5,901 nucleotides of DNA, from positions 1 through 5,901 of the forward strand of contig JAEYNS010000306.1 in assembly GCA_023412435.1 (NCBI GenBank), written 5' to 3'. The notes under the pieces are model-generated. The model did no database searches, had not been told where the DNA came from, and worked only from the letters and a program-made list of their open reading frames with translations. The translations under genes were made by a program, and so were the position numbers. Below are positions 1 through 4,797 of this stretch, piece by piece. This DNA comes from Actinomycetes bacterium (GTDB lineage Bacteria; Actinomycetota; Actinomycetes; Propionibacteriales; Propionibacteriaceae). Position 1 is the stretch's first letter; the number at the start of each line of letters is the position of its first letter.

Positions 1-713
1 GCCTCCGCCGGTCGGGCTGGACGCTGCCCCGCTGGTCGCTGACCGCCTGGTGGGTGCTGCTCGGGGCGGCCTGCGTGCTGGCCTACCAGGCGACCTTCTT
101 CGCCGGGACCCGGGCGAACGGGGTCGCCGTCGCCACCGTCGCCGCGCTGGGGACGAGCCCGCTGTTCGCGGGCCTGTTCGAGTGGCTGGTGTTCCGCCGT
201 CCGCCGCCGCTGCGCTGGGCCCTGGCCACGGGGATCGCGCTGGTGGGCCTCGTCCTGCTGGCCGGGGTGTCGGGAACGGCGACCCTCGACCCCCTCGGTC
301 TGGCGGCGTCGCTGGCCGCCGGGGCCAGCTACGCCGGCTACACGGTGGCGAGCCGGGTGGTGCTGGCCCGCGGCTGGGACGCCACCGCCACCGTCTGCGG
401 GATGCTCGGGACCGGGGCGGTGCTGGCTGCCCTGGTGCTGCCTGCCACCCCCACGGGCTGGCTCGCGACCTCGTCAGGGCTGGGGGTCGTGCTGTGGCTG
501 GGACTGGTCACCGTCGTCGTCACCTACCTGCTGCTGGGCCAGGGCCTGCGCCACCTGCCGGCAGCGACCGCGACCACGCTGACCTTGGCCGAGCCGGCGA
601 CCGCCGCCCTGCTGGGCGTCGCGGTGCTCGACGAGCAGTTGACCATCTGGCAGGTGGCAGGAGTCTTCGCGATCATCGCCGGGGTGGCGCTGACCGCTAC
701 CCGTCGACGGTGA
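1..713 (+). CDS. EamA/DMT-superfamily transporter, 5'-truncated by the window edge
   Basis: This is the C-terminal 236 residues of an integral membrane transporter of the drug/metabolite transporter (EamA) superfamily, which moves small metabolites or drugs across the cytoplasmic membrane. The substrate cannot be read from the sequence. The frame is open from base 3 with no stop upstream, so the true start lies outside; the GTG and ATG codons near 50-54 are internal. Full members have about 300 residues and ten membrane helices in two EamA repeats. What is visible is the end of repeat 1 (AGTRANGVAVAT, then a long hydrophobic pair of helices) and all of repeat 2, ending in the typical LAEPATAALLGVAVLDEQLT segment, a final helix (GVFAIIAGVAL) and a basic ATRRR tail. 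The gene ends with TGA at 711-713. Its last 17 bp overlap the end of the convergent small membrane protein gene. The family assignment is firm. Confidence 0.9.
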   Translation, partial: LRRSGWTLPRWSLTAWWVLLGAACVLAYQATFFAGTRANGVAVATVAALGTSPLFAGLFEWLVFRRPPPLRWALATGIALVGLVLLAGVSGTATLDPLGLAASLAAGASYAGYTVASRVVLARGWDATATVCGMLGTGAVLAALVLPATPTGWLATSSGLGVVLWLGLVTVVVTYLLLGQGLRHLPAATATTLTLAEPATAALLGVAVLDEQLTIWQVAGVFAIIAGVALTATRRR

Positions 714-861
714 TGTGGCTGCCCGGCAGCGACGGCTCCAGCGCGGGGAAGACCCAGGTGAACAAGACGGCCACCACGACGACCACCAGCAGCCCGGCGA
801 GCACAGCCTTGACCGCCACGGGTCCCGGCAGCAGCCGCCAGATCAGACCGTAGAAGGACAT
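697..861 (-). CDS. 54-residue single-span membrane protein coupled to sortase
   Basis: This short gene encodes 54 residues starting MSFYGLIWRLLPGPV. A basic/aromatic N-terminus (residues 1-15) is followed by one very hydrophobic segment (about 16-39, including five consecutive valines) and a short tail rich in Pro and acidic residues that ends in HITVDG. The positive-inside rule predicts N-in topology with the tail outside. The start is chosen because its ATG (861-859) shares a base with the sortase stop (TGATG), which implies coupled translation. A longer reading from 972 would run through the sortase gene. From memory, similar small proteins with W-R-x-LPGP, a single helix, a Phe-Pro turn and a terminal T-V occur downstream of class E sortases in other actinobacteria. 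No function is established that I know of; a sortase accessory role is inferred from coupling alone. The gene ends with TAG at 699-697, inside the end of the convergent transporter gene. Confidence 0.8.
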   Translation of the reverse strand: MSFYGLIWRLLPGPVAVKAVLAGLLVVVVVAVLFTWVFPALEPSLPGSHITVDG

Positions 862-1565
862 CAGGCCGTCACCTCCAGCACCTCGGCCGGCAGCCCGTCC
901 GCCCGGTTCAGAATCTGGTCGAGCCGGGCGTGGGTGACCCACCGCTGCCGGGAACTGAACTGGGGGTGGCAACTCGTCATCGTCAGCACTGCCTCCGTGG
1001 GCGCCCGACCCGGTTCCCCCGGCACGGGCAGCACAACCTCCACCTGGGTCGGCAGCACGATCCGTTGGGCGTAGACCCGGTAGACGACGAACTCGTCCGC
1101 GGTCTCCACGATGATCCGGTCCCCCGTCCGCAGCTCGGCGATGCGGCTGAACGGCTTGCCGTAGGTGGTGCGGTGGCCGGCCATCGCGAAGTTGCCGACC
1201 TCACCGGGCAGCACCGTCTCGGGGTAGTGGCCGATCCCCTTCTGCAGCGTCCCCCTGTCAGTTCCCTCGTACAGCGGACGCGCATAGTCCGCGCCGAACC
1301 GCGGGATCCGCACGATGGCGAAGGCATCGCCCAGTCCCCCCGGCGATTGGCCCTCCGACCGGGGCTCCCCGAGGGAGAATCCCCCCTGGAGGTTCGCAAC
1401 CACCCCGGCCTGCTGCTGGTCGGCCACCACGTCGGTCCAGACCAGCTGCCAGCCCACGAACAGCCCGAGCACCACGCCGAGGGTCACCAGGAGTTCGCCG
1501 AACAGGCCTACCGCGCCGCGCAGGTACCACCCGGCGGTGCGGCCGGGACGGCGGCGGTCTGGCAT
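861..1565 (-). CDS. srtE: Class E sortase (cell-wall transpeptidase)
   Basis: This 234-residue membrane-anchored transpeptidase should cleave a C-terminal sorting signal on secreted proteins and join them to cell-wall peptidoglycan precursor. Class E enzymes are known to prefer LAXTG-type signals. An arginine-rich cytoplasmic N-terminus (residues 3-17) is followed by one membrane span (about 20-44), a linker, and the sortase beta-barrel (about 82-225). Catalytic residues are His131 (AMAGHRTTYGKPF), Cys199 (TMTSCHP) and Arg208. Cys199 is the only cysteine, and the Cys-to-Arg spacing of nine fits class E. The ATG start is supported by GGAG eight bases upstream; the frame upstream reaches a stop (TGA at 1643-1641) with no other ATG or GTG start. 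The stop overlaps the start of the small membrane protein gene. No LAXTG-bearing substrate gene lies in the window, so it probably acts on proteins encoded elsewhere (housekeeping type, inferred). It diverges from the response regulator gene. Confidence 0.95.
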   Translation of the reverse strand: MPDRRRPGRTAGWYLRGAVGLFGELLVTLGVVLGLFVGWQLVWTDVVADQQQAGVVANLQGGFSLGEPRSEGQSPGGLGDAFAIVRIPRFGADYARPLYEGTDRGTLQKGIGHYPETVLPGEVGNFAMAGHRTTYGKPFSRIAELRTGDRIIVETADEFVVYRVYAQRIVLPTQVEVVLPVPGEPGRAPTEAVLTMTSCHPQFSSRQRWVTHARLDQILNRADGLPAEVLEVTA

Positions 1566-1593
1566 TCGATGGGCTCCGGGCTCGATGGGCTCC
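1566..1593. repeat. 12-bp tandem direct repeat in the sortase leader
   Basis: The exact sequence tcgatgggctcc occurs at 1566-1577 and again at 1582-1593, separated by four bases (period 16). The copy nearer the gene contains the sortase ribosome binding site; the other reproduces the same GGAG 16 bases upstream. It may be a chance duplication by replication slippage, or a binding site affecting sortase translation or transcription. The sequence identity is certain; a function is not shown. Confidence 0.6.
1574..1577 (-). promoter_or_regulatory. Ribosome binding site of the sortase gene
   Basis: On the - strand this reads GGAG, eight bases before the ATG at 1565-1563. It supports that start. 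It lies inside the first copy of the 12-bp direct repeat. Confidence 0.7.
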
Positions 1594-1596
1594 CCC

Positions 1597-1602
1597 AGCG
1601 TA
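1597..1602 (-). promoter_or_regulatory. Candidate -10 element for the sortase operon
   Basis: On the - strand this reads TACGCT, matching the actinobacterial TANNNT -10 pattern. It would place the transcript start near 1590, giving a leader of about 25 bases that includes the GGAG ribosome binding site. I see no good -35 box at normal spacing, so activation by a regulator bound upstream would be needed or helpful (inference). Confidence 0.4.
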
Positions 1603-1639
1603 GTGGCGAGGGACCAGGTGCCCCGCGGCGCACAGCGTT

Positions 1640-1657
1640 CTCACAGGGACCTCCTAG
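1640..1657. promoter_or_regulatory. Candidate OmpR-family operator (11-bp phased direct repeat)
   Basis: CTCACAG (1640-1646) and CTCCTAG (1651-1657) share the pattern CTCNNAG and start exactly 11 bp apart, about one helical turn, which is the usual arrangement of sites bound by dimers of OmpR/PhoB-family regulators. The gene immediately to the right encodes such a regulator. The second half-site overlaps the candidate -10 of that gene, as in an autoregulatory site. Relative to the inferred sortase start the repeat lies at about -50 to -67, a usual activator position. The repeat is seen directly; the binding protein is inferred. Confidence 0.4.
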
Positions 1658-1660
1658 CTT
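1655..1660 (+). promoter_or_regulatory. Candidate -10 element for the response regulator operon
   Basis: TAGCTT fits TANNNT and would start transcription near 1667, 24 bases before the ATG at 1691. That leader contains GGTGG at 1674-1678, a possible weak ribosome binding site, and a G-run at 1685-1689 too close to the start to be ideal. No clear -35 box is present. Confidence 0.4.
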
Positions 1661-1690
1661 GCGCCGTCCCGCTGGTGGAACAGTGGGGGT

Positions 1691-2431
1691 ATGCCGATCC
1701 GGACCCGTAACGGACAGGAGCCGCTCACCCGCCCCGACGGCAGCCCCATCCGGGTGCTGACCGTCGACGACGAGCGCAGCCTGACCGAACTGCTCAGCAT
1801 GGCCCTGCGCTACGAGGGCTGGGAGGTCTCGACCGCCGCCTCGGGGCTGCAGGCGGTGAAGGTGGCCCGCGAGACCCGTCCGGACGCCATCGTGCTCGAC
1901 ATGATGCTGCCCGACTTCGACGGCCTCGAGGTGATGCGGCGGATCCGCGCCGAGCAGCCCGACGTCCCGGTCATCTTCCTCACCGCCAGGGACGCGCTCG
2001 AGGACCGGATCGGCGGGCTCACCGCCGGCGGCGACGACTACGTCACCAAGCCGTTCAGTCTCGAGGAGTTGGTCGCCCGGCTGCGCAGCCTGCTGCGGCG
2101 TTCCGGGGCCACCACCTCGCGTGAGGAGTCCCGGCTGGTGGTCGGCGATCTCGTTCTGGACGAGGACTCCCACGAGGTCTTCCGTGGCGGTGACGAGATC
2201 TCGCTGACCGCCACCGAGTTCGAACTGCTGCGGTACCTGATGCGCAACCCGCGCCGGGTGCTGTCGAAGGCGCAGATCCTCGACCGGGTCTGGAACTACG
2301 ACTTCGGCGGCCAGGCCAACGTCGTCGAGTTGTACATCTCCTACCTGCGCAAGAAGATCGACGCCGGCAGGGCGCCGATGATCCACACCATGCGGGGTGC
2401 CGGCTACGTCCTCAAGCCGGCGGCGGAATGA
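1691..2431 (+). CDS. OmpR/PhoB-family response regulator, TcrX-like
   Basis: This 246-residue DNA-binding response regulator takes phosphate from the kinase encoded directly downstream and controls transcription. The receiver domain spans about residues 20-137, with the acidic pair Asp26/Asp27, the phospho-acceptor Asp70 (IVLDMMLP), the switch residue Thr98 (FLTAR) and Lys120 (YVTKPF). A winged-helix DNA-binding domain spans about 148-243, with the family hallmarks TATEFELLRYL, VVELYISYLRKKID and the wing MRGAGYVLK. Phrases such as SMALRYEGW and LTAGGDDYVTKPFS recall the mycobacterial TcrX/TrcR branch (from memory, not searched). The ATG at 1691 is the only plausible start, because a TAG stop lies in frame at 1655 with no start codon between. 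An N-terminal stretch of about 20 residues precedes the receiver. The stop overlaps the kinase start (ATGA). Targets are unknown; its own promoter and the divergent sortase operon are the nearest candidates. Confidence 0.95.
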   Translation: MPIRTRNGQEPLTRPDGSPIRVLTVDDERSLTELLSMALRYEGWEVSTAASGLQAVKVARETRPDAIVLDMMLPDFDGLEVMRRIRAEQPDVPVIFLTARDALEDRIGGLTAGGDDYVTKPFSLEELVARLRSLLRRSGATTSREESRLVVGDLVLDEDSHEVFRGGDEISLTATEFELLRYLMRNPRRVLSKAQILDRVWNYDFGGQANVVELYISYLRKKIDAGRAPMIHTMRGAGYVLKPAAE

Positions 2432-3846
2432 CCCTCCCCGAGCCGGTGCCCGCCCCCCGTCCGCTCGGGCCCGGGACGCTGGGCCGGCGCCTCGTGCTCA
2501 GCACCACCGCCCTGGTCGCCGCGGTGACGATCGTGCTCAGCCTGTTCACGATGGTGGCGAGCTTCCAGATCCTCCGCTCGGAGGTGGACGGCAGGTTGCA
2601 GGCGGCACTGGCCGCCCGCCCTCTCGATCGCGGCGGCGGAAGGCCCGGCGACCCCGAGGGGTTCGGGCTGATCCGGGTCGAGCAGGGCCGCACCGGGGGC
2701 TTCATCGCCCAGGGCCCGGACGGGCTCACCAGGGAAGTGGTGGACCAACTGCTGGCCGTGGAGCCCGATGGCGGGGGCCGGACGATCGGGCTCAAGGGCC
2801 TCGGGCTCTACCGGGTGATGGTGGTGCAGCGGATGGACCGCATCAGCGTGGCGGCCCTCCCCTTCCGCGAGGTCTCCAGCCCGCTCACCCGGCAGGCGGG
2901 GATGGCAGGGCTCCTCACCCTCGGCGCCATCGCGCTGTCCTACGGCCTCGCGCGGGCCATCGTGGAGCGCAGCCTGCGTCCGCTGAACCGGCTGGCCGGG
3001 ACGGCCGCCCAGGTGGCGGCCCTCCCGCTGGCCTCCGGCGAGGGGCACCTGCCGGTCCGGGTGCCACCGCAGGACACCGATCCGCGCAGCGAGGTGGGTC
3101 GCGTGGGGGTGGCCTTCAACAGGATGCTCGACCATGTCGAGAGCGCGCTGGCCGCGCGCCACCGCAGCGAGATGAAGGTGCGCCAGTTCGTCGCGGACGC
3201 CTCGCACGAGCTGCGGAATCCGCTCGCGGCGATCCGCGGCTACGCGGAGTTGACCCGGCGGGGCGACGACGAACTGCCTGCCGATACCGGCCACGCGCTG
3301 TCGCGCATCGAGTCGGAATCGGACCGGATGTCGGCGCTGGTCGAGGACCTCCTGCTGTTGGCAAGGCTGGATGCCGAACCAACGCTGGCGGTGCAGCCGA
3401 CCGACGTCACCGAGATCGTGCTGAATGCGGTGGACGACGCCAGGGCGGCGGGCGCAGGGCACAGCTGGGGACTCGACCTGCCGGAGGAGGCGGTGCTGGC
3501 GATGGCCGACCCGCATCGGCTCCACCAGGTGGTGGCGAACCTGCTCGCCAACGCGCGGGTTCACACCCCGGCGGGGACGCGGGTGGTGGCGGCACTGCGC
3601 CGCGAGGGCGACGAGGTGGTGATCCGGGTCACCGACGACGGTCCAGGGGTGCCCGAGGAGGTCCGCGACCGGGTGTTCGAGCGGTTCACCAGGGCGGAGG
3701 CGAGCCGGGTGCGACACGCAGGGGGCTCCAGCACGGGGCTGGGCCTGGCCATCGTGGCGGCCGTGGTCAGGGCCCTGGGAGGCAGCGTCGGTGTGGACAG
3801 CGAGCCGGGAGCCACGACGTTCACGGTGCGGCTCCCGGCCGCCTGA
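2428..3846 (+). CDS. Membrane sensor histidine kinase, partner of the upstream regulator
   Basis: This 472-residue kinase autophosphorylates on His260 and should pass the phosphate to Asp70 of the regulator. Order of parts: a Pro-rich cytoplasmic N-terminus (1-20), membrane helix 1 (about 23-46), an extracytoplasmic sensor of about 110 residues (47-157), helix 2 (about 158-176), a HAMP linker (about 177-245), a HisKA dimerisation domain with the H-box DASHELRNPLAAIRGYAEL around His260, and a HATPase domain with the N-box Asn371/Asn375 (NLLANARVHT), G1 DDGPGVP (403-409), F-box VFERFTR and G2 STGLGLAIV (435-443). All catalytic motifs are intact, and the protein has no cysteine, so thiol redox sensing is ruled out. 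The sensor region matches no ligand-binding fold I recognise. The order resembles TcrY/MprB-type actinobacterial kinases. Its ATG overlaps the regulator stop by 4 bp, so translation is coupled and stoichiometry is probably fixed. Confidence 0.95.
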   Translation: MTLPEPVPAPRPLGPGTLGRRLVLSTTALVAAVTIVLSLFTMVASFQILRSEVDGRLQAALAARPLDRGGGRPGDPEGFGLIRVEQGRTGGFIAQGPDGLTREVVDQLLAVEPDGGGRTIGLKGLGLYRVMVVQRMDRISVAALPFREVSSPLTRQAGMAGLLTLGAIALSYGLARAIVERSLRPLNRLAGTAAQVAALPLASGEGHLPVRVPPQDTDPRSEVGRVGVAFNRMLDHVESALAARHRSEMKVRQFVADASHELRNPLAAIRGYAELTRRGDDELPADTGHALSRIESESDRMSALVEDLLLLARLDAEPTLAVQPTDVTEIVLNAVDDARAAGAGHSWGLDLPEEAVLAMADPHRLHQVVANLLANARVHTPAGTRVVAALRREGDEVVIRVTDDGPGVPEEVRDRVFERFTRAEASRVRHAGGSSTGLGLAIVAAVVRALGGSVGVDSEPGATTFTVRLPAA

Positions 3847-3851
3847 GAGGG

Positions 3852-4682
3852 CTACCGCCGGGTGGCGGTGACGAGCAGGTACTCCCAGTCGAAGCCGCTG
3901 CCGACGCCGAACCGCTCGGCGAGGGCCAGCAGGTCGCGGTCGAGGGTGGCTGTCGCACGGGGGTCCTCGGCGATGCCGCGGTAGACCGCGATCGTCGGGC
4001 CGTAGTAGAGCTTGAAGAAGTCGAGGAACTCGCCTGCGGTGGCGAACCGGTCGACCCGCAGCTGCCGGCGCTCGGCCCGCAGCCCCGCGACCCGGTCGCC
4101 GAGCAGCCCGACGACATGGTCGACGACCCCCCACAGCGGCCCGGGCTGAGCTCCGGGCGGGGGCGGGGGCGCGTACCGCTTCATGGTGGCGAAGACCTGT
4201 CCGATGAAGCCGTCCGGCGTCCAGTTGACCAGACCGATCCGGCCGCCGGGGCGGGTGACCCGCACCAGCTCGTCGGCCACCGGCTGGTGGAACGGCGCGA
4301 ACATCACCCCGACCGTTGACATGGTGACGTCGAAGCCCGCGTCCCCGAAGGGCAGCACCTCGGCGTCGGCCTGGCGCCAGTTGAGTTCGAGCCCTTCGCT
4401 GTGGGCGCGATGCTGGCCGACCGCCAGCAGTTCGGGGGTCAGGTCGGTGGCCACCACCCGCGCGCCGCGACGGGCGGCCGGCAGGCTGGCGTTGCCCGAC
4501 CCTGCAGCCACGTCGAGCACCAGTTCGGGGGCGGTGATGGCGAGCGCGTCGACGATCACGTCGCCGAGCTGGGCGACCACCTCGGTGGCCACCTTGTCGT
4601 AGTCACCCAGCGCCCACATCGCCCGGTGCTTCGCCTTGACCGGATCGAGCTGGACGGGGGTGCTGATCAATGTGTCTGTCAT
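3852..4682 (-). CDS. Class I SAM-dependent methyltransferase (Methyltransf_11/25 type)
   Basis: This 276-residue cytoplasmic enzyme should transfer a methyl group from S-adenosylmethionine to an unidentified acceptor, probably a small molecule. The Rossmann-fold SAM site is clear: motif I VLDVAAGSGNASL (55-67), the acidic end of strand 2 at Asp80 (VVATDLTPELL), ADAEVLPF (105-112) before strand 4, and post-motif RPGGRIGLVNW (144-154). An N-terminal helical region precedes it, and a C-terminal cap (about 170-260) with aromatic residues (FLDFFKLYYGP) probably forms the acceptor pocket. Related actinobacterial proteins are often labelled simply class I methyltransferase or UbiE-like; I would not assign quinone methylation. 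A run of five prolines (172-176) sits in the cap. The ATG start has GAGG nine bases upstream. The gene follows the hydrolase-LuxR gene on the same strand and converges on the kinase. Confidence 0.9.
   Translation of the reverse strand: MTDTLISTPVQLDPVKAKHRAMWALGDYDKVATEVVAQLGDVIVDALAITAPELVLDVAAGSGNASLPAARRGARVVATDLTPELLAVGQHRAHSEGLELNWRQADAEVLPFGDAGFDVTMSTVGVMFAPFHQPVADELVRVTRPGGRIGLVNWTPDGFIGQVFATMKRYAPPPPPGAQPGPLWGVVDHVVGLLGDRVAGLRAERRQLRVDRFATAGEFLDFFKLYYGPTIAVYRGIAEDPRATATLDRDLLALAERFGVGSGFDWEYLLVTATRR
3854..3869. terminator. Hairpin at the convergent kinase/methyltransferase junction
   Basis: ACCGCC (3854-3859) and GGCGGT (3864-3869) form a perfect 6-bp stem with a 4-base GGGT loop, eight bases after the kinase stop and within the last codons of the methyltransferase. 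There is no T-tract on either side, so it is not a classical intrinsic terminator. It could act as a bidirectional T-less hairpin where only 5 bp separate two convergent genes. It could also be a by-product of the ending TATRR in GC-rich codons. Confidence 0.3.
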
Positions 4683-4691
4683 GTGGGCAAG

Positions 4692-4695
4692 CCTC
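4692..4695 (-). promoter_or_regulatory. Ribosome binding site of the methyltransferase gene
   Basis: On the - strand this reads GAGG, nine bases before the ATG at 4682-4680, supporting that start. The whole 115-bp gap between this gene and the next (4683-4797) contains no TA dinucleotide, so no TANNNT promoter is present. It does hold a 7-bp inverted repeat, GCCACCG (4710-4716) with CGGTGGC (4750-4756), of unknown meaning. Confidence 0.55.
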
Positions 4696-4770
4696 GCCCG
4701 GAAGACACCGCCACCGGATCGGCGCCAGCACCCATTCCTCGGCGGACAGCGGTGGCACGCGATGGCGGCC

Positions 4771-4797
4771 GACCGCCAAGGGCCCGGGCCGGCGGTC
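4771..4797 (-). terminator. GC-rich hairpin directly after the LuxR-fusion stop codon
   Basis: GACCGCC (4771-4777) and GGCGGTC (4791-4797) are exact inverted repeats of 7 bp around a 13-base loop that itself contains the palindrome GGCCCGGGCC (4781-4790). On the - strand the stem starts with the very next base after the TGA stop. No T-tract follows, so termination without a U-run, partial termination, or 3'-end protection are all possible. Readthrough may supply the methyltransferase gene, which lacks an obvious promoter. Confidence 0.45.

Noticed and set aside
718..730. GCTGC/GCAGC hairpin just after the transporter stop as a terminator
   Set aside because: The stem is only 5 bp with a 3-base loop, has no T-tract, and lies inside the coding sequence of the opposite small gene.
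50..853. A 267-codon + strand frame over the transporter
   Set aside because: The product is Arg/Gly-rich and lacks membrane helices, while the frame ending at 713 gives a clear EamA protein.
697..972. A longer 91-residue version of the small membrane protein starting at 972
   Set aside because: The extra 37 residues are Pro/Arg/Gly-rich shadow of the sortase C-terminus. The internal ATG at 861 is directly coupled to the sortase stop and gives a normal small membrane protein.
1258..1644. A - strand frame of 128 codons starting at GTG 1644 with a strong AGGAGG six bases upstream (1656-1651)
   Set aside because: The ribosome-binding match is excellent, but the product is Arg/Gly/Pro-rich with no domain and runs out of frame through the N-terminal half of the clear sortase. 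The AGGAGG is also the complement of CCTCCT in the candidate operator. A leader peptide role is conceivable but unsupported.
930..1760. Long frames on the + strand over the sortase (930-1760) and on the - strand over the regulator (1508-2386)
   Set aside because: Antisense shadows of well-supported genes, with no recognisable domain or credible start context.
4155..4169. G-run cluster as a G-quadruplex
   Set aside because: There are only three runs of three or more G, and the pattern is explained by proline and glycine codons of the methyltransferase on the other strand.
2397..4319. A 640-codon + strand frame and a 576-codon - strand frame (2404-4134) across the kinase gene
   Set aside because: Both are low-complexity Arg/Gly/Pro/Ala translations without motifs, opposed to intact kinase and methyltransferase motifs in other frames; they are long only because stops are rare in very GC-rich DNA.
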